Source: Succinatimonas sp. UBA6849 | GTDB taxonomy: Bacteria; Pseudomonadota; Gammaproteobacteria; Enterobacterales; Succinivibrionaceae | NCBI GenBank assembly: GCA_002449335.1 | Contig: DKDL01000075.1 | Coordinates: 1 to 21,435, forward strand | Direction: 5' to 3' | DNA length: 21,435 nt | Part shown: piece after piece, positions 7,493 to 14,682 of the stretch | Position numbering within the stretch: the stretch's first letter is position 1 | How the letters are laid out: every line of letters starts with the position of its first letter | Notes under the pieces: model-generated | What the model was told of the DNA's origin: nothing | The model's input: the letters and a program-made list of their open reading frames with translations, nothing else | Database searches by the model: none | Program-made: the position numbers and the translations under genes

Positions 7493-8422
7493 TTACGCTC
7501 CATAAATTTTAAATAAAGGTGTGTTCTGCAAGGTTAATGGTGAATCGTGCGAGAAGAACATAATGCCGTCTACATAAGAGTAAAGACGAGCTTTTAGTGT
7601 ACCTTCATAAGGATCTAAGATACGACCTAACTCATCACCACGTCTTACGAAATCACCAGCTTTCTTCTTTTTATAAAAGATACCAGCACAAGGAGCCTGC
7701 AATACAACTAAGTTTTTTTCGTTAATGATCTCTGAAACACAGGCTGGATCATAAGATTTCTTATTTACAATGCCCTTTTTAATCATGAAACGCAAAACTG
7801 CGTTTAACTCACTTTTGCAGATAAAGCCTTCAATTCTGTTGTTAGCTCCGCCATACATAGAGAAAGCTTTAGTATTCCAAATCTGCCAGTTGTAGTTTAA
7901 AAGTGTAGTATCAAAAGGAGCTGGTTCAGTTACGGATACATAAGGTAAACCAAAGTCCTTACCCTCATCAGCATAATCTAAAGCAGTTTTGACAATTCTT
8001 ACATGAGGTATGAACTCACCTGGCATATAGAATGATGCCATCTGAATACCATATTCATAGCCCTGCAACTTTTCAAATAAACCTGCTGCTATTCTCTGTG
8101 TAGTTTCACCTTTATTGTAGCCAGGAAACATTCTGTTGATATCAGTATCATCCATGGCCCAGAAGCGTTTACCGATATTCATGGAAAATGGGTTGGCGCT
8201 AGGTACTACAGTGACACTTACACCTTTTTGTAAAAAGCCGTGGTTCTCTAACATGTTTAGTTCTTTGACAATCTGAGAACAAACATACTGCTGAGCAACC
8301 TCATCACCTCGTAAGGATCCTACAATGGCTAACTTTTTAGCGCCTTCACCAAAGGTATAGCCTAATATCTTAAAATCATCTCTAAAAGGAGATTTCATGC
8401 TAAATAAGACTTCCTTTTTCAT
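7493..8422 (-). CDS. AstE/AspA-like M14 family protein, predicted inactive paralogue (zinc ligands lost)
   Basis: A 309-residue protein of the succinylglutamate desuccinylase/aspartoacylase fold, nearly the same length as the gene just upstream and clearly related to it. The fold markers remain: GSLRGDE at 35-41, PSANPFSMN at 74-82, DINRMFPG at 94-101, and a C-terminal biotinyl-like domain (VVLQAPCAGIFYKKKKAGD). The zinc and catalytic residues do not: the HxxE histidine is Arg38, the DIH motif is GIQ (Gln127), and the region of the catalytic Glu reads AFSMYGGAN. Established for the family: these His and Glu residues bind zinc and activate water. Inferred: a non-catalytic partner or binding protein. 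It starts two bases after the upstream gene; the ATG at 8398 is an alternative start. Confidence 0.75.
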   Translation of the reverse strand: MKKEVLFSMKSPFRDDFKILGYTFGEGAKKLAIVGSLRGDEVAQQYVCSQIVKELNMLENHGFLQKGVSVTVVPSANPFSMNIGKRFWAMDDTDINRMFPGYNKGETTQRIAAGLFEKLQGYEYGIQMASFYMPGEFIPHVRIVKTALDYADEGKDFGLPYVSVTEPAPFDTTLLNYNWQIWNTKAFSMYGGANNRIEGFICKSELNAVLRFMIKKGIVNKKSYDPACVSEIINEKNLVVLQAPCAGIFYKKKKAGDFVRRGDELGRILDPYEGTLKARLYSYVDGIMFFSHDSPLTLQNTPLFKIYGA

Positions 8423-8424
8423 CT

Positions 8425-9360
8425 TTAAACATTCTCCTTAAAGACATGAATTCTTGCTAATAATGAGCCTTCATAAACTACTGGATAGGCTCTTAGAGTA
8501 AACATCAGACCATCTACAGGTGCGATTACCTCCTCTAGAACTTCTCCTGTAAGTGAACTTACAATCATGCCTATTCTCTGTCCTTTTTTAACATTGGAAT
8601 TTACATGACTGTCAGTTATAAAAATTCCTGATTTTTCAGCATTGATAAATGATACAGAATCACCTACAGAGAGCACGGGGGTTTTGACAGTAATTTCTTT
8701 ATCTGCCTTCCACATCTGCATTGTGGTCAACAGATTTAAGATACCTTCAATTAACTGCTCGCAACAGTCATGATTGATACGCATTCCTACGCCCATCTCG
8801 ACTACTAAAGTCTTAGTACCGATGATGTTCAGAGAATGAGCTAAGGTTGACTCAAGTACAGTTGCAGCCTCATGTACCCAGATAAAGTCCATGTTCAAAA
8901 GATTGGCTAATGGCACTAAGGTAGACTGTAAATTAACGTTGATTCTTACCTGAGGGATCTCACGCAAAAAGATGTTACTTGAATGGATATCAATGACGAC
9001 ATCAGCGCCTGACAGATCTTCAACTATATAGTGAGCAGCAACCTCTGACATAGAACCTACTAAAGATCCTGGAAATATACGGTTCATGTCGATATCAAAA
9101 TTAGGAATACCTCTTTGAATTGAATCGATTCCTAAGGGGTTTAAAGCTGGATAGATTTCAACTGTACCGTCTAATTTGTCTAAATTGTTGTTTAAGATCT
9201 GATTTAATTTAAAAGCTACATACTGTCCTTCTGACTCATCGCCATGAGTACCGGTGACAATACATACCCTTTTAGGTGAATTACCTGAGGTAATCACATT
9301 TTTCTTAATACAGAACTTCTCATCTATAGGAAGTTCTGCTTTAAATACGTCTCTTATCAT
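8425..9360 (-). CDS. Succinylglutamate desuccinylase/aspartoacylase family (M14) zinc hydrolase
   Basis: A 311-residue predicted zinc-dependent deacylase or carboxypeptidase-like enzyme. The full set of catalytic motifs is visible: GTHGDESEG with zinc ligands His39 and Glu42, the substrate-binding DMNRIFPG at 91-98, the third zinc ligand His126 in DIHSS, and the catalytic Glu188 in VVEMGVG. A biotinyl-like barrel domain follows (GEVLEEVIAPVDGLMFTLRA). The family removes acyl or aminoacyl groups from amino acids or peptides. The substrate cannot be read from the sequence; neighbours of the ATP-grasp/alpha-E/transglutaminase type suggest a modified peptide rather than arginine catabolism, since no ast genes are near. 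The ribosome site is weak. It lies 58 bases after the transglutaminase stop. Confidence 0.85.
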   Translation of the reverse strand: MIRDVFKAELPIDEKFCIKKNVITSGNSPKRVCIVTGTHGDESEGQYVAFKLNQILNNNLDKLDGTVEIYPALNPLGIDSIQRGIPNFDIDMNRIFPGSLVGSMSEVAAHYIVEDLSGADVVIDIHSSNIFLREIPQVRINVNLQSTLVPLANLLNMDFIWVHEAATVLESTLAHSLNIIGTKTLVVEMGVGMRINHDCCEQLIEGILNLLTTMQMWKADKEITVKTPVLSVGDSVSFINAEKSGIFITDSHVNSNVKKGQRIGMIVSSLTGEVLEEVIAPVDGLMFTLRAYPVVYEGSLLARIHVFKENV

Positions 9361-9400
9361 AGTTTATTGTGTTCGCTCTCAATATTATTGCTGTTACTTA

Positions 9401-9436
9401 CTACAGTTCACCCACAGACTACAGTTCACCTACACA
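9401..9436 (-). repeat. 18-bp tandem duplication spanning the stop codon of the transglutaminase gene
   Basis: Two adjacent 18-base units, 9401-9418 and 9419-9436, agree at 16 of 18 positions (shared CTACAGTTCACC on the plus strand). In the coding direction each unit ends with codons for V-G-E-L followed by TAG, so the second unit repeats the last residues and the stop in frame. This looks like a recent slippage duplication. Confidence 0.7.
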
Positions 9437-10198
9437 TACATGCACAGACATCTGTTGAGTAGCATCTCCGGTAAATACGCCTCTGCATACAGAGCAGTCA
9501 TTGGCGTCTCTTCCATGAGCTAACTTCACATAACCAAAATCTATTTTTCGGTTATGTGTAGGATCAAAGCCATACCATTTGTCACCGATTAAGATCTCAA
9601 CCCATGCATGAGTCTTACCATCCCCACTAATCAATCCTGAGACATATTTAGAGGGAATGTTCAAATAACGTAACAGGGCTAAAAGGACGTGTGCATAATC
9701 CTGACATACGCCCTTTTTTAAAGAAAATGCTTCACTTGCTGTAGTGTTGACATTAGTCACACCAGCTTCATAGCTTAAAAGGTTGTGAACAAGCTCGGTT
9801 AAGTAATAAGCCCTGTCAAATGGAGAATTTGGAAGAGCCTTATCATCAATAAACTCTTTCATACTCTCATCAGCTAAAGTCAGAGCTGATGGAAAATTAA
9901 ACAGATAGCTCTCTTTTGTGTCCTCGTACTCATAGATTTGAGTTCTTAAAACACCAGAGCTGTTCCACATCAGGGTCTTATGAGCATTTAAGACACCACC
10001 ATAACAGATGGGATTTGAAAATGAATCCAAGCCATCTTTCATCTAATCAAAGCCATACCGTGAAAAATCCAGTTTTAAAATCTCATAAAACGAGCTTTTC
10101 CGTGGCAGGCAACGCAGCAGCAGATAATGTTTAGTTACGCTTACATTCGTGGTAAGCATATTCTGATAACTAAAGATCAGATCATGTGTCATGCTCAT
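9419..10198 (-). pseudogene. Transglutaminase-like cysteine protease, interrupted by in-frame TAG at codon 52
   Basis: The reconstructed frame has 259 codons. It begins at the ATG at 10196-10198, overlapping the alpha-E stop in an ATGA junction. Codons 1-51 read like the start of a transglutaminase N-terminal domain (HYLLLRCLP, ILKLDFSRYGFD). Codon 52 is TAG (10043-10045), followed at once by ATG. The frame then continues without a break: GLDSFSNPICYGG, then the catalytic domain with Cys165 in KKGVCQDYAHVLLALL, His197 in GKTHAWVEI and Asp212 in WYGFDPTHN. The papain-like triad is therefore intact in the downstream piece, 207 residues from 10042, which could be made by reinitiation at TAG-ATG, although no good ribosome site is seen there. 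TAG ends fliI, fliJ and fliG here, so it is a normal stop. Family: predicted peptidases or transpeptidases found with ATP-grasp and alpha-E proteins. Confidence 0.75.
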
Positions 10199-10896
10199 AG
10201 ATTTACAAGCTTATTTACTATGCCCAGCATCTGAGTCTTATAAACACTGTCATTTAGCTCATATGCTGACTCATTTAACAACACGTCAAACTTTTCCATT
10301 GAGTACTTGTTGATGACTGACTCATCAATGTCAACCCAGTGCAATAAGCTGTCAAAGACTTCGCGCACCACCTCAAAGTCATAGTTAAAGCGCATATGCA
10401 TATCCAAGCTTTCAATAAAGCGACCATAACGGATGATAGCTACGGCTTTATCTGAATATAAGCGCTCTTCAATTGAGCCAAAGAATGACAAAAGATGATC
10501 GGTAATTTCCTGTAGCTCATTTACTGTGATTTCGTCTTCACGCATTGCCAGTCTTTCCAAAGCACATACTGACATCTGGATATAGGATAAAGACTCAGAC
10601 TTAATTACCTCGCGCAATAAGATAGCGTTGTCATTAGCTCCGGTTAGAGATGAAACAATTGAGCTAGGATTCTTTTTATCAAAGATATAGACAGAGGCAA
10701 AGGTCTTAAAGTCCATATCTTTTGCCTGAGCAGGTCCTAAGTTCTTTGCATAGGTTGCAAAGTCCACCGGATCACCATCCAAGTACAGATCAAAATAACG
10801 GCGTAACATATGTAATGACAGGTATGCTCTTTCAGTATAGCGACCTAACCAGTACAAACGATTTGCTTTAGCATCAGAAATTGCAATCTTATTCAT
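10195..10896 (-). CDS. Alpha-E domain protein (DUF403)
   Basis: A 233-residue all-helical protein of the alpha-E family, found beside circularly permuted ATP-grasp proteins and predicted to assist peptide-bond formation or modification. The N-terminal hallmark RLYWLGRYTERAY is at residues 13-25. Further family-like parts are LLREVIKSESLSYIQMSVCA and a helical C-terminal half. The start was set at the ATG at 10894-10896, which has AGGAGA five bases upstream. A longer frame to 10932 only adds residues read through the end of the ATP-grasp gene. It begins 17 bases after the ATP-grasp stop, and its own stop overlaps the transglutaminase start. Confidence 0.88.
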   Translation of the reverse strand: MNKIAISDAKANRLYWLGRYTERAYLSLHMLRRYFDLYLDGDPVDFATYAKNLGPAQAKDMDFKTFASVYIFDKKNPSSIVSSLTGANDNAILLREVIKSESLSYIQMSVCALERLAMREDEITVNELQEITDHLLSFFGSIEERLYSDKAVAIIRYGRFIESLDMHMRFNYDFEVVREVFDSLLHWVDIDESVINKYSMEKFDVLLNESAYELNDSVYKTQMLGIVNKLVNL

Positions 10897-10913
10897 AATA
10901 GTCTCTCCTGTTA

Positions 10914-12248
10914 TTACTCTTCTAAAATCCAAGTATCTTTAAAGCCACCGCCCTGTGAGGAATTAACCACAAAAGAATCTGGATTTCTTGAAAAACGTGT
11001 AAGTCCACTTGTCCACACCTTTGTCTCTTTTCCTGTTACCACAAAGGCTCTTAAGTCAGCTTTTCTTAAAACCTTGCCACCGGTCTTATCATCGATAATC
11101 TCAAGATCTTTAAAATCGATGACCTCCTGAGCGATAAAGCGACGTGGCTCTTTTACAATCAGAGCTTTTAACTCGCTTAGTTTCTTGTCATCTAAATCAC
11201 GACCAAAGACCACACCGTAGCCGCCAGCTTCACTTACATCTTTGATAACCAGCTTTGATAAGTTCTTTAAGATGTAGTCATAGTCCTTCTGATAATATGG
11301 AAGATAAGTAGGGGCGTTGTGCAGCACTGGTTCTTCATCTAAGTAGTACTTAATCATCTTAGGCTCGAAGTAGTAGATACCCTTGTCATCAGCAACACCG
11401 TTGCCTAAACCGTTGACCACCGCTACATTGCCCTTTCTGTATGCCTGCATCAGATTTGGAATACCAATTAAAGACTCCGGTACAAAGGTATTAGGATCCA
11501 TGTACTCGTCTGAAATTCGTCTGTAGATACAGCCTACCTTTTCCTTTTTGCCGTGCATGCCCAAATAAAAGCACTCATCATTTTCGACAATGATTTCGCC
11601 AGGATATGCTAAGGTTGCCTGTGACTTTTCAGCTAAATATGAATGCTCAAAGTAAGCTGAGTTATAACGACCTGGTGTAAAGATGACATTCAGGCCACCA
11701 TTTACATTCACATAGTCCATCATGCTCTTTAGGATGTCGCCATAATTACGGTTATCCACAATCTTTTGGTCATGGAAGATTTCAGGTAAAACCTTACGCA
11801 TTACCGAGCGCGCAATCATAGGATATGAAGCACCTGATGGAATTCTTAAGTTGTCTTCTAGAATTACCCATTCACCACTTTTAGATTGCACTAAATCAAT
11901 ACCTGCAATATGGGCTTAAACTGATTTTGAAGGAGTAATCCCCTCACATTCGTGCAGATATCCTTTTGATGTCAGCACAAACTCAGGTGGAATAACTCCA
12001 TCTTTGATGATCTTTTTGTCATGGTAGATATCATCAATGAACGTGTTTAAGTCTTTAGCTCTCTGGATAAGACCTTTTTCTAACAGAGTAAAATCACTGT
12101 GAGATATCACTCTTGGAATTGAGTCATAAGGAAAGAGCTGCTCTTTGAATACACCATTTTTGTAAATACCAAATTTCACACCATAGCGCTCAAGCCAGGC
12201 ATTTACAGCATCAGAGCTTTTGATGAAAGCATCGTTAACATCGTTCAT
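10914..12248 (-). pseudogene. Circularly permuted ATP-grasp protein (DUF404/DUF407 type), interrupted by in-frame TAA at codon 111
   Basis: The reconstructed frame is 444 codons, close to the family length. Codons 1-110 match the N-terminus (VISHSDFTLLEKGLIQRAKD, LNTFIDDIYHDKKI, GYLHECEGITP). Codon 111 is TAA at 11916-11918, where relatives usually have an aromatic residue before H-I-x-G-x-D-L. The same frame continues with AHIAGIDLVQSKSGEW, VILEDNLRIPSG, IYRRISDEYMDP, GNGVADDKGIYYFEPKMI, DVSEAGGYGVVFGRD, RKADLRAFVV and NSSQGGGFKDTW. Apart from one base there is no damage. The family is predicted to form amide bonds using ATP. AAAGGA lies six bases before the ATG. Losing the enzyme after residue 110 should abolish activity, unless the stop is read through. 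An internal GTG at 11891 is not a credible start. Confidence 0.82.
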
Positions 12249-12635
12249 ATTGTGTCCTTTTATTTGTTTTTGTAGTTTTTAGTTTTGTATTCACACCTCT
12301 TTTATATCATTTAAAAACCGACAGTCTTTTTTTTAGAGCTATATTCCCTACATATGATCGATTTGCATGATTTTGGTTAATATAATTTTCAAAAATAATG
12401 CATAAAAAAGGCTGTTTTGCGAAGATAAAGGTGACTTTTAAGCCATTTCTTTAAGGTAATTAAGATAAATTTACTTTAATGAAGTAAATCTAAATACAAT
12501 AGGAGATTTTGAAATTGAAGGTAAGTTTGTTGAATCAGAGTTGATTAAAGTTGGTTAAAGTCGAATTTATCAAGAAAGATTAAATTGAGAATTATTGCAG
12601 AAAAATGGTTCATTACAAAAACTTGATGACTGCAT
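12249..12635. other. 387-base intergenic region between fliJ and the ATP-grasp cassette
   Basis: No convincing gene on either strand. Very AT-rich. It contains an 8-bp hairpin at 12469-12489, a candidate weak terminator for the fliE-J operon. The cassette promoter should also lie here; several TATA-like stretches occur (for example GATATAAA near 12301-12308) but none has a convincing -35 partner. A ribosome site AAAGGA precedes the ATP-grasp ATG. Confidence 0.5.
12469..12489 (-). terminator. Possible weak hairpin terminator after fliJ
   Basis: ATTTACTT (12469-12476) pairs perfectly with AAGTAAAT (12482-12489) around a five-base loop, and on the minus strand the stem is followed by TTATCTTAATT. 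It lies about 150 bases beyond the fliJ stop. The stem has few G-C pairs, so the call is tentative. Confidence 0.3.
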
Positions 12636-13100
12636 CTAGCTATTAACTTTATCTTTATCCATTAAAAGACGAGCCTGTTTTGAACTTACAATATCGTCTG
12701 TCAGTTTTTGCTCAGCTTTAGCTTCCTTTAATAAGCGCTCTTGCTTGTGCTTTTCTAATAAAGATTCAATGATCTTTCTTCTTTTTTGCTTATCAAGGTA
12801 GTTTTGCTTGGCGCGCTCTTCTTGGTTTTGCAGTTGAATAAGACCTGCTTCCTGACGGATTTTAATCTTATCTAGCTTTGATAAAAACTGCTGATATGAC
12901 ATATACATGTTCATATCCATGCCGTTTTTTGACTTTACGGTCATCTCATTTTCGTAGATCTTTTCAAACTGTTTTAACTGTTCAATTTGACGCTCAAAAT
13001 TTACCACAGCATTCTTAGCATCAGTCCACATTTCAAGTGCACTGTCTTCTTCTTTTTTTCTTAAATCAAGAACTAACAGTAGAGCTTTATCGCCACTCAT
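12636..13100 (-). CDS. fliJ: Flagellar export chaperone/ATPase stalk protein FliJ
   Basis: A 154-residue, almost wholly coiled-coil protein, rich in Lys, Glu and Gln. It matches FliJ in size (about 150), composition and position immediately after fliI. FliJ inserts into the FliI hexamer like the gamma stalk of F-type ATPases and links it to FlhA. Recognisable FliJ-like features are the heptad-rich N-terminus (LVLDLRKKEEDSALEMWTDA), the central YMSYQQFLSKLDKI and the long basic helix QKRRKIIESLLEKHKQERLL. An 89-base gap separates it from fliI, unusually large for this operon. Confidence 0.88.
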   Translation of the reverse strand: MSGDKALLLVLDLRKKEEDSALEMWTDAKNAVVNFERQIEQLKQFEKIYENEMTVKSKNGMDMNMYMSYQQFLSKLDKIKIRQEAGLIQLQNQEERAKQNYLDKQKRRKIIESLLEKHKQERLLKEAKAEQKLTDDIVSSKQARLLMDKDKVNS

Positions 13101-13108
13101 AACTTAAC

Positions 13109-13146
13109 CTGTGAACCTATTACCCTGTGAACCTATGACCATGTGA
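13109..13146. repeat. 16-bp tandem repeat (about 2.4 copies) between fliI and fliJ
   Basis: CTGTGAACCTATTACC at 13109-13124 is followed directly by CTGTGAACCTATGACC at 13125-13140 (15 of 16 identical) and a partial third unit, ATGTGA. It sits just upstream of the fliJ ATG and probably accounts for the wider gap there. Confidence 0.7.
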
Positions 13147-13189
13147 TTTTATGCTTGTTTCTTTTGCGTTTTTGAATTAACGCTATGAA

Positions 13190-14671
13190 CTAGCCTTTAA
13201 AGTTATTGGTTACTTGTACTTTTGATGGCTTTAGTGTGGCACCTGAGGCTCCACCAGTAGCTTTAAGTGCGGTACTTTGAGCTGGTCTTGGAGCTTGTGC
13301 CTGTCCATTAGCCTGCTGCATTGCGTTGATTTTGTTCTGAGCATCGTTAATTAAAAGCATTGATAACTGCTTTAAGCCATCTAATGACTGCTTAAACGGC
13401 ACAATGTCTTTCATGCCCTGAACTGTAAACTCATCAATATAAGGCTTAATCATAATAGCCTGATCAACTCTTGGATCAGAGCCCTTCTGATAGGCACCAA
13501 TCTGAATTAACTCTCTACTTTGAGTATATTGAGCTAAACACTGTCTGATGGTTCTTGCCATTACCATATGCTCAGCACTTACTACAGCAGGCATAACACG
13601 GCTTACTGACTTTTCAACATCAATTGCAGGGAAGTGGCCTGAGTCTGCTAATTGTCTTGATAACACAATATGACCGTCTAAGATAGCACGAGCAGAGTCA
13701 GCAATAGGATCCTGCAGATCGTCACCTTCTACTAAAACAGTAAAGAAAGCAGTAATAGAGCCTTGCCCTTCACCGCCATTACCTGCTCTTTCTACAAGGG
13801 CTGGTAATCTAGCAAACACTGAAGGAGGATAGCCTTTAGTAGCAGGAGGCTCACCTACAGCTAAGGCAATCTCACGCTGAGCCATCGCATAACGGGTTAA
13901 TGAGTCAATCATTAACAGTACGTTATATCCCTGATCTCTAAAGTATTCAGCAATAGATAAGGTAGTTTCACAACCTTTTAAACGCATTAAAGGTGAAGCA
14001 TCTGCAGGAGCGGCAATTACTACAGAGCGCGCTCTACCCTCTTCACCTAAAATATCATCAATGAATTCTTTAACCTCACGACCACGCTCGCCGATTAGAC
14101 CTACGACAACGATATCTGCGGTAGTACCACGGGTCATCATACCTAAGAGCACAGACTTACCAACACCAGAACCTGCGAACAGACCAATACGCTGTCCCTG
14201 ACCAATAGTTAAAAGCGCATTGATAGCTTTTACACCAACATCCAGAGGCTGCTTGATTGGGCGACGCGCCATAGGATTTAGTTTGGTTGCATGCCAGCGG
14301 GTAGAATCTTTAGCAACTAAAGGACCTTTGCCATCAATTGGATTACCGATACCATCTACAACTCTGCCTAAAAGATGCAGACCGTATGGATAGCTGTCAG
14401 CACTGTTAATTGGGGTTACCAAATCACCGTTTTGAACATCGGTAATTTCAGTTGTTGGCATTAAGAAGGTAGTGCCACCTGAGAAACCTACAACTTCAGC
14501 AGTCATAGGGCCTGAAGCTGTATCAATTCTGCAACGCTGACCTAATGGTACTTTAATACCTACAGCTTCTAGAGTAAGACCTACTACTCTGGTCAGACGA
14601 CCTGAGAGTACAGGTTCACTTTGCTTGTCTGGCAAGTTAACAGATTGCAGTCTTGATAAAAGGTTATTCAT
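13190..14671 (-). CDS. fliI: Flagellar export ATPase FliI
   Basis: A 493-residue ATPase that energises flagellar protein export, forming a hexamer with FliH and FliJ at the base of the export gate. Walker A is GSGVGKS at 167-173, Walker B is VLLMIDSLTR around 251-260, and the catalytic loop includes GLIGERGREVKEFI. ALVERAGNGGEGQGSITAFF, SARAILDGHIVLSR and SGHFPAIDVEKSVSRVMP are typical of the FliI/YscN family. The last 30 or so residues are a low-complexity tail rich in Ala, Gln and Thr, which makes it longer than E. coli FliI (457). It is 11 bases after fliH. Confidence 0.97.
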   Translation of the reverse strand: MNNLLSRLQSVNLPDKQSEPVLSGRLTRVVGLTLEAVGIKVPLGQRCRIDTASGPMTAEVVGFSGGTTFLMPTTEITDVQNGDLVTPINSADSYPYGLHLLGRVVDGIGNPIDGKGPLVAKDSTRWHATKLNPMARRPIKQPLDVGVKAINALLTIGQGQRIGLFAGSGVGKSVLLGMMTRGTTADIVVVGLIGERGREVKEFIDDILGEEGRARSVVIAAPADASPLMRLKGCETTLSIAEYFRDQGYNVLLMIDSLTRYAMAQREIALAVGEPPATKGYPPSVFARLPALVERAGNGGEGQGSITAFFTVLVEGDDLQDPIADSARAILDGHIVLSRQLADSGHFPAIDVEKSVSRVMPAVVSAEHMVMARTIRQCLAQYTQSRELIQIGAYQKGSDPRVDQAIMIKPYIDEFTVQGMKDIVPFKQSLDGLKQLSMLLINDAQNKINAMQQANGQAQAPRPAQSTALKATGGASGATLKPSKVQVTNNFKG

Positions 14672-14682
14672 GACGATTGCCT

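Noticed and set aside
10914..11891. Separate 325-residue gene starting at GTG 11891
   Set aside because: The GTG is a conserved internal Val codon; in-frame conserved sequence continues upstream to the TAA at 11916, so it is the C-terminal part of the interrupted ATP-grasp gene.
9419..12248. Reassigned stop codons (TAA and TAG read as amino acids)
   Set aside because: Both codons terminate other genes in the window at the expected places (TAA: fliR, fliN, fliM; TAG: fliI, fliJ, fliG), so a standard code with nonsense mutations is simpler.
12398..12454. Plus-strand 18-residue frame starting MHKKGCFAK in the fliJ-cassette gap
   Set aside because: No ribosome site or promoter seen, and length is within chance expectation.
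12471..12558. Plus-strand frame with an E/G/K-rich, protein-like reading (GDFEIEGKFVESELIKVG)
   Set aside because: Only about 29 codons without a start codon; could be a gene remnant but nothing identifies it.
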